From the NCBI GenBank assembly GCA_001599595.1, contig BCHH01000007.1, forward strand, positions 120,027 through 184,026: a stretch of 64,000 nt of DNA, read 5' to 3'. Shown here piece after piece: positions 11,308 through 23,279 of the stretch. Source of the DNA: Beverwykella pulmonaria (Eukaryota > Ascomycota > Dothideomycetes > Pleosporales > Melanommataceae). The stretch's first letter is position 1. Every line of letters begins with the position of its first letter. Made by a program: the position numbers and the translations under genes. The notes below the pieces were generated by a model. It saw only the letters and a program-made list of their open reading frames with translations. It was not told where the DNA came from and did no database searches.

Positions 11308-14300
11308 ATGAACGCGGCAGACGACGATGATCTCAAACTCCAACGGGCTTCCGCTTCTGCCCTATCCGGCCTTGAGAAACTGCTGGATAGGATGTTGTGG
11401 AAACACAAGGATGGATCCGCAACAGGCGAAATCTGTCAGATAATCCGAGTTCGGGATATGTGGAGAGCATTTAGCCTGGTATATCTCTCTTGTTTGTTCT
11501 CTCACTCAACGTCTCACCAGAAACCAGATAAACCCTTTCCAAGAAGACCCGCAACTCCTGGACACACATCTCAAATCTTTCATCCCTCCCCTGGTCACTG
11601 CCTACTTGGACTCATTACATGTGACCCCGCCAAAGAAATTGAAGAAAGGATTTGTTCCTCTGTCTCATGCCGTCTGTCAAATCCTCAATCTCTTCTGCAA
11701 GGTCCGAGGAGAGAAAGTCATCAAAGGTTTCCTTAATAACGAGCCCAAGCACCTCGAGCCGATCCTTCACGAGCTTGAAAGGGGCGTCAACCTCGAGACA
11801 AAAACCGACGAACCCTTACCTCCTGGTATTCAACCTTGGACTGAGCGTTACGTACTACTACTATGGCTGTCACATTTGATGCTTGCGCCATTTCCCTTGG
11901 CATCAATGTCCAGTCTTCAGCCCTCCCAAGATACATCTATGGCGCTTGGAATCGATCTCCCTCCTAGTGTTCCCGGAGTGGCGCTTCGCGTTCTCACAAT
12001 ATGCGTCGGTGCACTCCGATCTGCAACGAAAGAACGTAGTGCAGCGGCACAACTTCTGGTCCGACTTTGCGTGCGCCCTGACATGCAACAATTAGGCCTC
12101 TTAGACAGTCTCGTCAAGTGGTCTTTATCATTCTTCTCTAATCTTTCCGAGAGTGTGGCGGATATACATCAGTGTCTCGGCGTACTCTCCTTTCTTTCTG
12201 GACTGGTGACGTCTGCGACCAACCTGGAGATTGGCCCGTTTCTTCCCTCTATTTATCAATCATGCCAGGATATCATCAACCAAGAGAATCTAGTCTTCGT
12301 CAAGTCATCCGCTGTTGCGAGGAAGTTGGTAGTCAAAACTCTGCGCAACATTGTCGTTCACTGCCTTCAGGCCGGAGCAGCTCCCAGTGGTCTTGATGTT
12401 ACAACTGTTCTCGAAGAAGTCATCGAGTTTCTACTCGAATCTGTAGCTGATGGAGACTCGCCCGTACGATACTCAGCGAGCAAGGCACTCAGTATCGTCA
12501 CAATGAAGCTGGAGCCAGAGATGGCTGGTGACGTAGTGGAAGCCATCCTTGGCTCGTTGAATGAAAATGTGTACTGGCAAGGATCGAAACGAAATCTCAG
12601 CGGGGTCAATCCACTGCAATGGCATGGTCTCACTCTGACGTTGTCACATCTCCTTTACCGGAGAGCTTTGTCAACTACCCAACTACCCGACATCCTGAAT
12701 GCTTTGTTGCTGGCGCTTGCATTCGAACAGCGATCAGCTACCGGTGGATCAATTGGAACGAACGTTCGGGATGCAGCCTGCTTCGGAATCTGGGCCCTAT
12801 CACGCCGATATACAACGGACGTCTTACTCGCTGTAGAGACATCGTCGATCCGAGCTTCACAGCACCACAAATCGCTGTCTGTGCCACAGGTGCTCGCCAT
12901 CGAGCTACTTGTCGTAGCTTGTCTTGATCCGGCTGGCAATATTCGAAGAGGGTCATCCGCCGCTTTACAGGAATTGGTTGGCCGCAACCCAAACACAGTC
13001 GAGGAGGGAATACCGCTTGTCCAGATTATTGACTTCCATGCTGTTGGACTCCGAGAAAGAGCAATGTGTGAAGTGGTGATCAAGGCCGGTGGCTTGCGTC
13101 AAATGTATTGGGAGGCATTATTCGAAAGCCTCCTGGGATGGCGAGGCACTGGGTCTATGGACGCACCTTCTCGCCTCTTCGCATCATCTGCAGTCGGTTT
13201 ACTCTCAAAAGGACAGCCCGAAAATGTTATTCGTTCAATGGCAGACCTATTGTGCGTCCAGCTCAAGTCCCTGAAAGCAAGGGAGGTTGAAGAACGACAC
13301 GGGCTCGTCATGTCACTTTCTGCGCTTGTCACTCAGTCAACTTTATCGAATGATCAAAATGCTTTCCCTGACACAAGTTCAAAAACCGCGCCAGAACAAG
13401 TAGATCTCACTCATCTCTGGGACCTCTTTGACGATAGTCTAAAACTCGAGGATAAATCGTTCATCTCCCCCACTCTACGACCTGAATATACTGCATCCGC
13501 CGTCTGCAACTTGATCGGAGCTTTGGCTACCATGACAGGTCAGTTATCGAGCGGTTCTAGCATGCCGCAAATACCAACAAACGAGATCATTCGTCTCCTA
13601 AATCTATGTCTCGGGCGTAAAGAAGAACCCATCCTAGAAGCCATACCAAGCACAACGAGAAGCGTCCTTGAACTGCTTGCCGTAGTCGCCCCTAATGAAA
13701 AGCACAGCTTGGTATCCGGCTGGCTGACTAAACTTGAAAACGAGGCTTCGTACAATGGACTCCGTTGCTCCGGTCACGCGATTGCCTTGGGTGCAGTGTA
13801 TTCTCTCTTAGACGATTCGCTGACTGACGAGAAAGTTCGTATCATCAAGACTCTCACCTTCAGATGCACTTCTGCAGTCGCAATCGCTGCAAGAACAGTA
13901 GCGCTCCAAGCTCTTGAAGTCCTCCTGAAAACCAGTCAGTGCTCTAAATCTACAGCCCCGTTGCCGCAAGACATCAAAGATGCAATTGCTACTGTGTTGC
14001 ACATGGCGCTCAATGATTACACTGTTACAGAACGAGGCGACGTCGGGTCCTTGGTCCGTCTCGAAGCTCTGACTACGACTGGAACGGCATGGAGCACGGG
14101 TCTACTTAAAGGCTCGAGTTCAGACGAGGACTTACACGCAGATGTGCTCCGTCTCTCACTAGAGAAACTTGACAAAGTGCGCACCCGCGCCGCAGAAGTT
14201 CTCGAGAAAGGCGAAAATGAACACTTCGCCGAAGTAATCAGCGGCGTACCCGACGGTATCTCCTCCTACGCATACTTCTCGAACGCTCTCAGGACTCTCC

Positions 14301-15029
14301 AGCCGGGGATGCCGTATGCTATCAAAGAAGCCATTCTGCTTGGTTTTGTTAGCTCCGCGGGCATGGGCTCCGAGTCTGTAGTTCAGAACTCGCGAGCTGC
14401 CCTCCTGGACGCGTTTGATTGCCTCCCAACCACCGACTCCTCAGATAACGGAAATGACTTCAGCTTATTGGGCGTCGCGAATTGTCTGGTGGGCTTGTTA
14501 AAGGGGAGCTTAGACTGCGATAGGGTCTTAATACCCTTGCTGGATGTTCTGGCCTTCCTTTTCGATATGCAGGTGATGCATCGGTTGATTCCGACGATTT
14601 TCAAGCAAGTCTACTTCCCTACGTCGTATTTCTACTCGCGCTGACGCTTGTCTCAGTTTCCGTGCCCTCCTTTCCCTAACCCAAAAAGCACATTTCAAAT
14701 CCACGCACATGCCAAAACTGCACCTCGCGCTCGATATGTACCGCGGGCTTGGATCTATCGATTCTACTCGCGCAGACACGATTGCGAAAGTGACTACCAT
14801 GTTGCTGCATCCGTTTCCCAAGGTATGTTGATATTCCCTCTTCTTCGTCAGGGGTACAGTGTAGTTCTTACTGACAGTGTTGTAGGTGAGGATTTCGGCG
14901 GCAGAGACGCTTTGGGTCTTAACACAGGAAGACGAGCTCAAGAGACATGATTGGAGTTTGCCGGCGAAGAATCTGAAGGCTGCTGTCGAAGGGACCAAGG
15001 GACGGTTGTTGGGGGTTGTAAAGGTGTAG
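11308..15029 (+). CDS. cin1: Tubulin-specific chaperone D (tubulin cofactor D; Cin1/Alp1/TBCD)
   Basis: Four exons: 11308-11478, 11528-14604, 14657-14822 and 14886-15029; 1185 residues. The whole protein is helical ARM/HEAT-like repeat. Family landmarks include INPFQEDPQLLDTHLKSF early, SLLYRRALSTTQ-type helices in the middle, and LLSLTQKAHFKSTHM near the C terminus. It folds beta-tubulin and releases alpha/beta dimers with cofactors C and E in the cytosol. Intron 2 (14605-14656) begins GCAAGT rather than GT and ends CTCAG with a CTGAC branch point; no GT donor gives the conserved frame, so I infer a GC-AG intron. The other introns are GT-AG. Length fits the family (about 1100-1200). Confidence 0.93.
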
Positions 15030-15282
15030 GATCGTGCGAAGCTGGAACGAGGAAATTGAACGCAAACATTTGGCAGCGCGAAGGGAACGACAAGATTCGT
15101 TAGACACGAAGTGAAGTTATTCAGAGTACGCTATTCATGTTGTCAATACAACACAAAGGCCAAGTCGTTCGCTTGTATGCATACATTCATCCCTACCAAG
15201 CATCGAAACTGCTCGGAGTCAAGCCATCCATCCATATAACCATCAAATAATCCTACAAGAACCCAGGCGTCGTCCAAGTAGA

Positions 15283-18179
15283 TCACGGCGACTTCCCCAT
15301 CTCTACAAACCGCCCGGGTCTGATCTCCTCCATCACACTTCGCACCTGGCACATCCCGTCCGACTGCGCAGCGCAGTTCTGCAACTCCCAATTCCACTCC
15401 TGCGGCACGCCAACTCCAGCCTCCATCCAACTAACCAGCGTGTCTTGCAATTCCGGCGCCTTGGGCCCCCCTTCGGGAAGGAGTTCTAGGGCTGTGCGAA
15501 AGGGATGCTGGACCAAGCGGCGGAGATCGCGCGATGCTTTGGAGAGCGTGGTGGGGCCGTGGGCAGGGATGAAGAGGTAGTCTATCGTGTCGTTTTCTGT
15601 ACTGTTGGTGGTGGTGGTAGGGGTGGTAATTTGGATGTGGGTCGTGGTGGGTTTGAGAAGCTGGATCGTGTCCATGTATGTGGATAGGACCTTGGTCAAT
15701 CTCGCGGCAGTTGGGTCTACTTCAGCGCAGTATCTAAGTGTATCGATACAGGTTTGTACGAGGGTGAGGTCGGCGGTCCATGAGGAATCAGGAAACTTGT
15801 TGAGCAGTTTTTGGACGGCGGCCTGGAGGATGATTATGCCGGCCGTGTAGGACGAGAAGCTGTCGGTGTCAGCATCAACAAGTTGAGGTGGAATAGATTG
15901 AGAGATTCTGACATGCACAGCCAGCAGAGCTGGACTACAGAGTCTTCTTGTCTCATTAGCGCGAGGATCCTGGCAGCTAACTTCGCAGCCATAAGACCTT
16001 CTCGGACTGCTGTCGCTGTGTTTGCAGATGGCTTCGAGCATGTCGAGTTTGCCAGAGCGCGCCGATGTAGGAGTTGCATTGCCGAAAGGAAGAATAGGTG
16101 GAAGTACATAATGATGTTCCGTAGCGGTGTAGCCTTCTGCGAATTAATGAGGGCCTTCAGCGTCATCCATTCCGGTAATCGCTCGGTGATGGTGTTGAGC
16201 TCTTTCCGGAAGTCGTCCATGAGTACATCGTTCATGGCGTCGTTGTTAGGAATCGCGCAGATAATCCGACTTTTAATGATAGTAATTTTGACTAGTTCTC
16301 GCTGGATGATGTCCTCATCTTCTGCATCCTCTATATCCTCAAGCAATTGTAGACTTGGGTTTGTTCGTTCGGAAGCGTGTCCTACATTTTCAGCAAGCCA
16401 ACTTTGCGAACAAAACATGGTCAGCACACCACAAGCCTAAGAAGGCGATAGATTTACCCTGAAAAGTTAAGCAGCGTTCTCCATGTCCTCTTGTGATCAA
16501 TATACGTCTCCCTCTGCATACTCCACGGGGCTGGATCATCGATACCATGGTTCTTAGCAAGTCCAAGCCCCAACTCTGTTCGCTATATTAGCGTCAATGT
16601 GCCGGTACGTCCAGGGAGAGAGATACGAACCAACGTAAGCAACTGCAACACTACCTTTGACCACAAGATTGTACATAGCTAGCAAGGCACATACCTTCAT
16701 TGCTCGTAAGGGATCAGATTCGATCGCGCTATCCAGCATCTGCTTTGTAGTGAAATAGAAATAGTCACTCAGTCCGAGAGGTGGCTGCTGCTTCTCGAAG
16801 ATGCGAAGGTAAAGCAAGCCAACGGCTGCAACCCCGCAGAGCTCTGCCATCTGAGCTCGCTTTTGCAAGCTGTGACTGTTGCGAAGGATTACTATGAAGG
16901 GCGTATCACTGGAGTATTCGGACAGAAGGTCATGCTGTATGGTATTGGCTTGTTCTTTGGTGAAGACATGGAATAAGAGTCCGGTAGCCTTGAAAAACAT
17001 ATCCACGGCGCTTTTGACTGTCCCGAGGGTCATAGTTGGACTACTAGATTGCGCTTCAGATGTATCTGTGCTGCCTTTAGTCACTTGGCTTGTTTCTTTG
17101 GCGTCTGCGTCTGTCCGCTTAGGCTTCTTAGTTATGGGCGGCGTTTCGGCCGAATTGTCCGATGTAGAACTAGATCGAGTGGCCAAATTTTGATGGTCTT
17201 GAAGCCATTTGCAAGTTGAGGCGAGACTAAGAGGACTACTGTTTCTTATCTGTTCGAGGAACTTTTCCGCTTCGTCTCTACTCTGGGTTTGTAGGTACCA
17301 GAACATCTCTAGCAACGCCGAGTCGACCTGGAAGTAGTGGTCTGAGGCTCGCTTCAAACTTGTGCTGCCAGTTTGGAAGGGCGAACTTTCTGACTGGGAT
17401 CCAGCGGTGCTAGTGTTGCTCATCACAGTCTCTGGAGCGATATCATTTGAATTAAAATGGCTTCCATCGTGTTGTAGTCCACTAGAAGCTTCACTCTGGA
17501 ACGAGTGTTCCTCATTATAAGTACTGGTGGCGCTACCAGGATTTTTGTGGCGGTCTCCGGGATCAGATTCTGGTGTGGGGATACCGGTATTTTCGGGGTT
17601 GGTTGTTGAAGCTGCCAAGGGTGCTTTCTCATCGTACTTTAAAAATATTAGCAGAAGCGATAGTCAAGGCATGCAGGTTTTGAAATTCATGACGCACTGA
17701 GTTTAACAAATCTTCTATCTGCCGTTTATTATCCTCTGCTACATGTTCTTTAAGGTGTTTCATGAGTGTGATTAAGTGCGCATTTTGCTCTGTGAGCCTG
17801 AAGGAGATCAGCAAGACTAGTATGCTCTAGGGAAGGATTCCGACGTTTTGACGCGATCCCTGCGGCTCGAGTAAACGCAAGGCTGCTCGATGGAAACACA
17901 TCTCTGGCATTCTGATTCCCCAGAGCATTTCACTTTGAGAGCCCGACAATTAAGGCACGCACGTGCGCCTCGCCCTTGAGCCGGTCTTTGGCCTTTATCC
18001 ACCCGCTCTTTTTGGCCGGGTTGCTGGTTACTCAGTCGTGGAATCTGCACCTTGGACACGTTTGATCTGCGCGATTGTACCGGGGGAGATGACATTGCTA
18101 GCTGTTGTTGGACATGCAATGTGGAGTTGATCGAATGGATTTGTATGGCCTGACCTCGGATGGGCTGTTCCGGATGCAC
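15283..18179 (-). CDS. Zn2Cys6 transcription factor with fungal-specific middle homology region
   Basis: Six exons: 17845-18179, 17698-17797, 16631-17636, 16458-16575, 15913-16401 and 15283-15859; 874 residues, all junctions in frame. The zinc cluster lies at residues 75-101 with spacing C-x2-C-x6-C-x5-C-x2-C-x6-C (starts ACLNCRALKVKC). It is followed by a coiled-coil linker (LTEQNAHLITLMKHLKEHV) and a Ser/Thr-rich region. The regulator domain includes FFKATGLLFHVFTKEQ, DPLRAMKVCALLAMYNLV and ELGLGLAKNHGI. Such proteins bind CGG-containing sites as dimers in the nucleus. The target pathway cannot be told from sequence. It is divergent from ERG2 across only 145 bp, so a role in sterol control is possible but is only a positional guess. 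An in-frame ATG at residue 29 is an alternative start. Confidence 0.9.
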
Positions 18180-18206
18180 GTGCGCCTAGCCTTATTCGGA
18201 CTTGGG

Positions 18207-18214
18207 TATATAAA
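18207..18214 (+). promoter_or_regulatory. TATA box candidate for ERG2
   Basis: TATATAAA lies 111 bp before the ERG2 ATG in the 145-bp divergent interval. Position and sequence fit a core promoter element for the plus-strand gene. Confidence 0.5.
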
Positions 18215-18324
18215 CATCTAAGGGTCTGACAACAACACCGACACGGGCTCTCCCATCTCATTCACTTCAACTTTCTTTCATTCCATCATTCACAGCACAT
18301 TCAATTTTACTTTCACTTTCCAAA

Positions 18325-19034
18325 ATGCGAGGTTTAACATTTCTTGGCGTCGTCGTTGCAGCGTTCTCCTCCCTCTTCTACTTCCTCGACTCTCATCTGG
18401 AGAAATTCTACATTTTCAATCCTTCAGAACTGCACGAGCTCTCTCTAAAAGCTATCGAGTTACATGGCAATGACACCGCCTCGGTCGTCCAACACATTGT
18501 CGCTGATCTGAGCGCCAAGTACCCAGCCCACATCAACCTCCAAGAGGAATGGATATTTAACAATGCGGGTGGAGCCATGGGAGCGATGTACATAATTCAC
18601 GCATCCATCACCGAATACGTCATCATCTTCGGCACCGCAGTCGGAACAGAGGGCCACAGCGGCCGTCATACAGCGGACGACTACTTCCACATCATCCGCG
18701 GTACGCAATTGGCCTTCACCCCGGGAACCTTCGAACCAGAGATCTATCCGCAGGGCTCAGTCCATCATTTGCGAAGAGGGACGGTGAAGCAGTATAAGAT
18801 GGACGAGGCGTGTTTTGCGCTGGAATATGCTAGGGGTTGGATGCCACCTATGCTGTTCTTTGGGTTTGCTGATGGTAAGTTGGGGGATGATTCGGTCAGG
18901 GATTGGAAGGAGAGAATTGGCTAATGATTTGTGATGAAGGGTTGACGTCTACGCTTGATTTTCCGACGCTTTGGAGGACGTCGTGGGTTACGGCGCGGGA
19001 GATGGGGATGAACCTTGGGAAAGGAAAGTTTTAA
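18325..19034 (+). CDS. erg2: Sterol C-8 isomerase ERG2 (sigma-1-receptor family)
   Basis: Exons 18325-18874 and 18940-19034 give 214 residues, close to the usual 210-225. The 65-nt intron has a GTAAGT donor and GCTAAT branch point and joins FFGFADG to LTSTLDFPTLWRT. The N terminus (about residues 3-20) is a hydrophobic membrane anchor. The family landmarks EEWIFNNAGGAMGAMYI, IFGTAVGTEGHSGRH, ADDYFHIIRGTQ, and ARGWMPPMLFFGFADG are all present. The enzyme converts fecosterol to episterol (delta-8 to delta-7 shift) in ergosterol synthesis at the ER and is the target of morpholine fungicides. The short tail ends GMNLGKGKF. Transcribed divergently from a Zn2Cys6 regulator and convergently with a D-amino-acid oxidase. 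Confidence 0.96.
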
Positions 19035-19155
19035 GAGTCGAGTAGTAAGCAGAAGAGGGAATGAAGGAGAAGGAGAGGAGGCAGAGAGCTCACGTGCTCT
19101 CAGAAGAACTTGGTCTACAAGAGCTCAGGATGTGTGGTGGTAATACGTACGATAA

Positions 19156-20596
19156 TCATAATTTCGCCTTTTCCTTCAGGATCTCCTTTACCAATCGTTC
19201 CGCCTCACACGCACTCCCATATCCAGCCTGATATCCGTACCCAGCATGTCCATAGCTAGCACACGTTAGCAGAAGAAAACAGCGAGGAAAGACCAGATTG
19301 CACGTACTTGTGTACCACCCACGTTCCACCAATCCTCTCCTTCTCCACCCTAATGCCCCCCTTCCTCATCGGCCTCAGTCCCACCCCATGCCTGATAACA
19401 CTCAACTCCGTCACCTTCCCCGTCTTGGGCGCCAGCGCCGGACACAAATCAACCGACCGCTGCATAATGCGTTGGGCTAGATTCAGATCTACCTGCGACT
19501 CCCAATTATGATGTTGCATGCACCCGCCCAAAATTGTGCCCCCGCCCGCAGCCCGCTGCATGATATACGTTGCCTCTTCGTCCCCATCGTCGGTACCGCT
19601 GATAGTGAGCATCACGCCGGGGTCGTTGCGGACGAGCACGATTTGGCCGCGGCCCGGGAATACGTTGGCGTCTGTGATGCCGCCGAGTTTACGTGCGCCG
19701 AGCCCGGTGCAGTTTATGACAATGTCGGCGGGTTTCCCGGAGTGGTGGAGGGAGGTGGCGTCCGAGATGTGGCTGAGAATGGCGCGTTTTACGGTCATGC
19801 CAGACTTGATGCACTGGCCTAGGAGATAGGGAAGGTAGATGGCGGTGTTGATACAGACGGAGGTGAAGGCAGTGCCGGTATCGCAGTCGGGTGGCAGTTG
19901 CGATTTGGGCAGGACGCGGAACTGGGGTGGTTAGCCATAAGGAAAGAAGATTCTTGAGCGAGGATCGAGTAGAACAAGGGATGTAGAAGATGGACGCCAT
20001 CCTATTTGCACGCACAAGGTATGAAATTTCGAGCCAATAGGAATCGAAGGGAAAGACTAGCTAATACTTACATTCGGTAACACAGTCTTGAACCATGCGT
20101 CTTCCTTCACCAGCTCCCTAAAGTTACAGACATTAGCAACGTACTAGAGAAATAATAACACTTGGCTCACTTAAACCACTCTCCCGTGGCCGAACCTGCA
20201 TCTTTGGTTCGATTATAGATGACTGTTTCTTGGTAGTGGATGCCTGCCTCGGGGACATCTCTGCAGATTCGGTCCAGCTCGGGCCAAGTGGCTTCCTCGA
20301 ACTTTTGCAGATTGGAGCCTGGCTTTCCGACGGGTAGCACATTTGCACCTGCCCATGGACTCGCATATTCTATGTCGTAGTCCCCGGGCATGTGCTTGCC
20401 TATGATGGTGATCTGGAGGTTCTTGTGCTTTGATATTGCCAAGGCGGTGGTTAGGGCGACCACCCCAGCACTACAAATATCGGGCTTAGCATGTGCATGC
20501 CAGATGTGTAGGCCATGCAATGATGACAGGGCGGAGGGCAGCCGGGAGGGGAAGTAACACTACGTACCCAACTACGACGACGTTGACGGCTGCCAT
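19156..20596 (-). CDS. D-amino-acid oxidase, peroxisomal
   Basis: Five exons: 20568-20596, 20171-20470, 20072-20117, 19308-19921 and 19156-19255; 362 residues, the usual length. The first intron interrupts the FAD-binding fingerprint and splicing restores VVVVGAGVVALTTALAIS. Other landmarks are YASPWAGANVLPVG, TSVCINTAIYLPYLLGQC, INCTGLGARKLGG, FPGRGQIVLVRNDPG, VIRHGVGLRPMRKGG, and VVHNYGHAGYGYQAGYG. It oxidises D-amino acids to keto acids, ammonia and H2O2 using FAD. The C terminus ends AKL, a type-1 peroxisomal targeting signal, which fits H2O2 production. The 150-nt intron 19922-20071 is longer than its neighbours but is GT-AG and in phase. It is convergent with ERG2, with ends about 120 bp apart. 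Confidence 0.95.
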
Positions 20597-21523
20597 GCTG
20601 AGTACGGGTCGAGATGTGATTGGCCCCTCAAGCGAGGCTGCGCGGCTGGTGGTGCGGAGATGTCAGGAGGACCAATTTGCCTCTACACTGTCCTGTCGCC
20701 AGCGTCAGATGAGAGGTGAGGCAGAGGCAGCAGAGTGCGGAGCGGCATCGCAGATGATGTGGGTTGTCACGGTGGAGCGCGTCACAAGGGTACGGCGGCT
20801 GATTGGCCTCTGCTCGTACACTGCAAGACGGCACGAGATAGCGCGTGTATATTTTCTCAGCGCAGGCCTGGAGCTTCTCCTTCAACATACGATCTCAGCC
20901 CACCCCGCGAGGGGTTTGGACAGCGTTCACCACACATCGCACATCACCACCGCCTAGCCTGCTGCAGACGTCTAGAGTTTTCAGCTTGCTGGCTTAGCAC
21001 GGCCGCCCTGGTTTGGCGGGCAAGAGGAGCTCTTGTGGCCCGTGACATCATCTACCTTGCAATTTGCGGCCGAGGTACGCGAGCTATTTTTTTTTCTCTC
21101 GCAATGGTTAAAGCTACCTTCCCGTCGTACCGTCGCTCGCAGGGCGTCTTGTACCGTGACCCTCCTCGTTCTATTCGCATATTCCTCCGCACCTGCCAGG
21201 CTGCCACGGTTCGAATGCCCAACTCTAAACCGCCCTGACTCTGACTAAGGCTCCGCCCGGGCGCTGATTGGCCGCCAGGCCGTGCGCTATCCCGCTCTCG
21301 GCCGCCATCGTCCTCGCGTCACTGCAGACAGCTGTGGTTGATTCACCCTTCACCGTCCCTTATTGAATATTCTCCCCTCGAGAATAGGGAACTTTAAACC
21401 ACCACGCATGGTGGCATTACTATCCACCTCCCATCTGCTCTCCCCCATGCCCGCAACACCACCCACCGCCGCGTCTCTCCCTTCCAACCCGACTCCTGTC
21501 TGCTCGCGACCACCACGCCCAGC
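20597..21523. other. Divergent upstream region of the D-amino-acid oxidase and OTU genes
   Basis: GC-rich interval with overlapping short open frames on both strands but no supported gene. A T-run follows GCGAGCTA near 21085, and pyrimidine-rich leader sequence precedes the OTU start. I see no RNA gene. Confidence 0.5.
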
Positions 21524-22653
21524 ATGGCGTCCCGCACGCTTCGAACAACCTCGCCCCGCCCCGAATTCCCTAGTCTAGAGGCCAATGGCTTGTATGCTAG
21601 CAAGACGAAAGGCGATGGTGGGTGTTTTGCTCGCCCCTTCCCCCCCCCCACCAACCCAGGCTGACCACATCAGGAAATTGCCTCTTCAATGCTCTGAGCG
21701 ACCAGCTCTACGGCCACCAGGGCGAGCACCAAGCACTGCGGGACGCGACCATCATGCACATGCGTGAGAATCCCGAGTTCTACCGCCAGTACATGGCCGT
21801 CAACTCGTCTCGCCGCAACCCCAAACGCAAGGCCACCATGCTCTCCACCCGCATCGACACCAGCTACCACTCCGAGGAGGAGCTGCAGAGACAATTCGAG
21901 CTGCACCTGGCGAAGATGGGCCAGACGGGTGAATGGGCTGACAACATGGAGGTCTCGGCATTTGCGTCCGCCTTCAATGTCCACGTCCGCCTCTGGCAGC
22001 CTGACTACGCCTACACCTTTTCCCCACGCGGATACTACAACCCCGACGGCGACTCTGAAGATGACCGTGTTATCCTCAACATTGCCTACCACGTAATTCC
22101 TCTCTCACATGGTCTTTGGCGTGAATTCCGCTAACTTGCTCTGCAGACTTGGGAACATTACTCCTCCGTCCGCAACCTCGCTGGTCCGCACAGCGGCCTG
22201 CCAGAAGTCACAGTCAACCCCGCGACTCCGTCCAAGAAGCGCTCCAGCGTCGAGCAAGACGATTACGATGCACGCATTCCGCGTGCTAGTAAACGTCGCT
22301 CACCGCTCCCTCTGTTCGACTCCGACTCCACCCCTGAAAGCTCTGAGAGCTCATCAGACGAATCGGACCCGTCATCCATGTCGTCACAATCACAGGCGGT
22401 CGAGAGCTCCGAGCACCCACAACCTCACCCAAAGCTCACGCTGAAGCTACGTAACACGAGGCTCAGCACCACGATCGAGGTACCGACCAAGGCTGCACAT
22501 GAGCCTCCGCTCCAGGCTGCCACGTCGCCCACAGCCGATGCTTCAGACCCCACCCCCACCATGACCAAGCCCCAAATCCTGATCGATCTCACGACCGATA
22601 ACGACGACGACGACGCACCTTCTCCCACGGACACGACCAAGATTACGACCTAG
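21524..22653 (+). CDS. OTU-domain cysteine protease (deubiquitinase), with C-terminal SUMO-interacting-like motif
   Basis: Exons 21524-21617, 21674-22092 and 22147-22653; 339 residues. Splicing of the first intron rebuilds the OTU catalytic block KTKGDGNCLFNALSDQLYG, in which the Asp and Cys are the usual active-site positions; the catalytic His is in NIAYHTWEHYSSVRNLAGP, itself formed across the second intron. Between lie EWADNMEVSAFASAFNVHVR, as in the OTUD3-like group. The second half is Ser/Pro/Glu-rich and disordered, and near the end QILIDLTTDNDDDDA matches a SUMO-interacting motif (hydrophobic core followed by acidic residues). Likely role: removal of ubiquitin from substrates in nucleus or cytosol; the SUMO link is inference. 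Confidence 0.92.
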
Positions 22654-23279
22654 ACGTAACGAACGATACCCCATTAATCAAAACGACATGCATAGCTGAG
22701 GCGCATTTTCTTGAATTATCTCCCCCGCCGGCTCCTGTCCTGGCTTTTCACACTTGCATAGCATCATATGAGGAGGGCACGGAACAACTGCATATCTTGC
22801 ATAGCCAAAAGGATCGGGCACCAAAGTGCTTGGGCCTGCATCCTGTTCTTTTGGCATGGCGTTTGGAGGCTTCTTTCTTTTGAACGACTGATACGGTTCA
22901 GTTGCTGATTTTCTTGAAATACATGCATGGTTCGTTAGGAATACACGCTTGAATACAGCCCGAGTGGGCTTGTTGACACATGCTTTGGATATCTGCTGTG
23001 CTTGTGAAGTGATATCTGTGTCCGATTATCCTCTGGTTTCTCAAATGATACATTGCTATGTTCTATCTGCATAAATGTCCCACCCCGCGCTCTAAACGCC
23101 TCTTGTATCCTTTCTGCTACGGAAACCTAAACCCTAACGCCTAGCGATGCCCCAAAGTTCACACACTTTGCAACTAACAAGGCCGTACAAGTAGCAGCAG
23201 CAGCAGTAATAGTAATAGTAATAGTAGTAGTAGAAGAAGGAAAGGAAGAAGAAGAGAAATTATATACTACCGCTACCAA
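22654..23279. other. Convergent 3' flanks with a trinucleotide microsatellite
   Basis: The 3' ends of the OTU gene and Trs85 face each other here. From about 23191 to 23257 there is a compound repeat of AGC, then AGTAAT, AGT and AGAAGG units. No gene is seen. Confidence 0.7.
23191..23257. repeat. Compound trinucleotide microsatellite (AGC, AAT/AGT, AAG)
   Basis: Consecutive CAG, TAATAG, TAG and AAG units just downstream of the Trs85 stop, in the 3' flank. Likely length-variable between strains. Confidence 0.85.

Noticed and set aside
15283..20596. Secondary-metabolite gene cluster around the Zn2Cys6 regulator
   Set aside because: Neighbours are ERG2, an amino-acid oxidase and a deubiquitinase; no synthase or tailoring enzymes are present.
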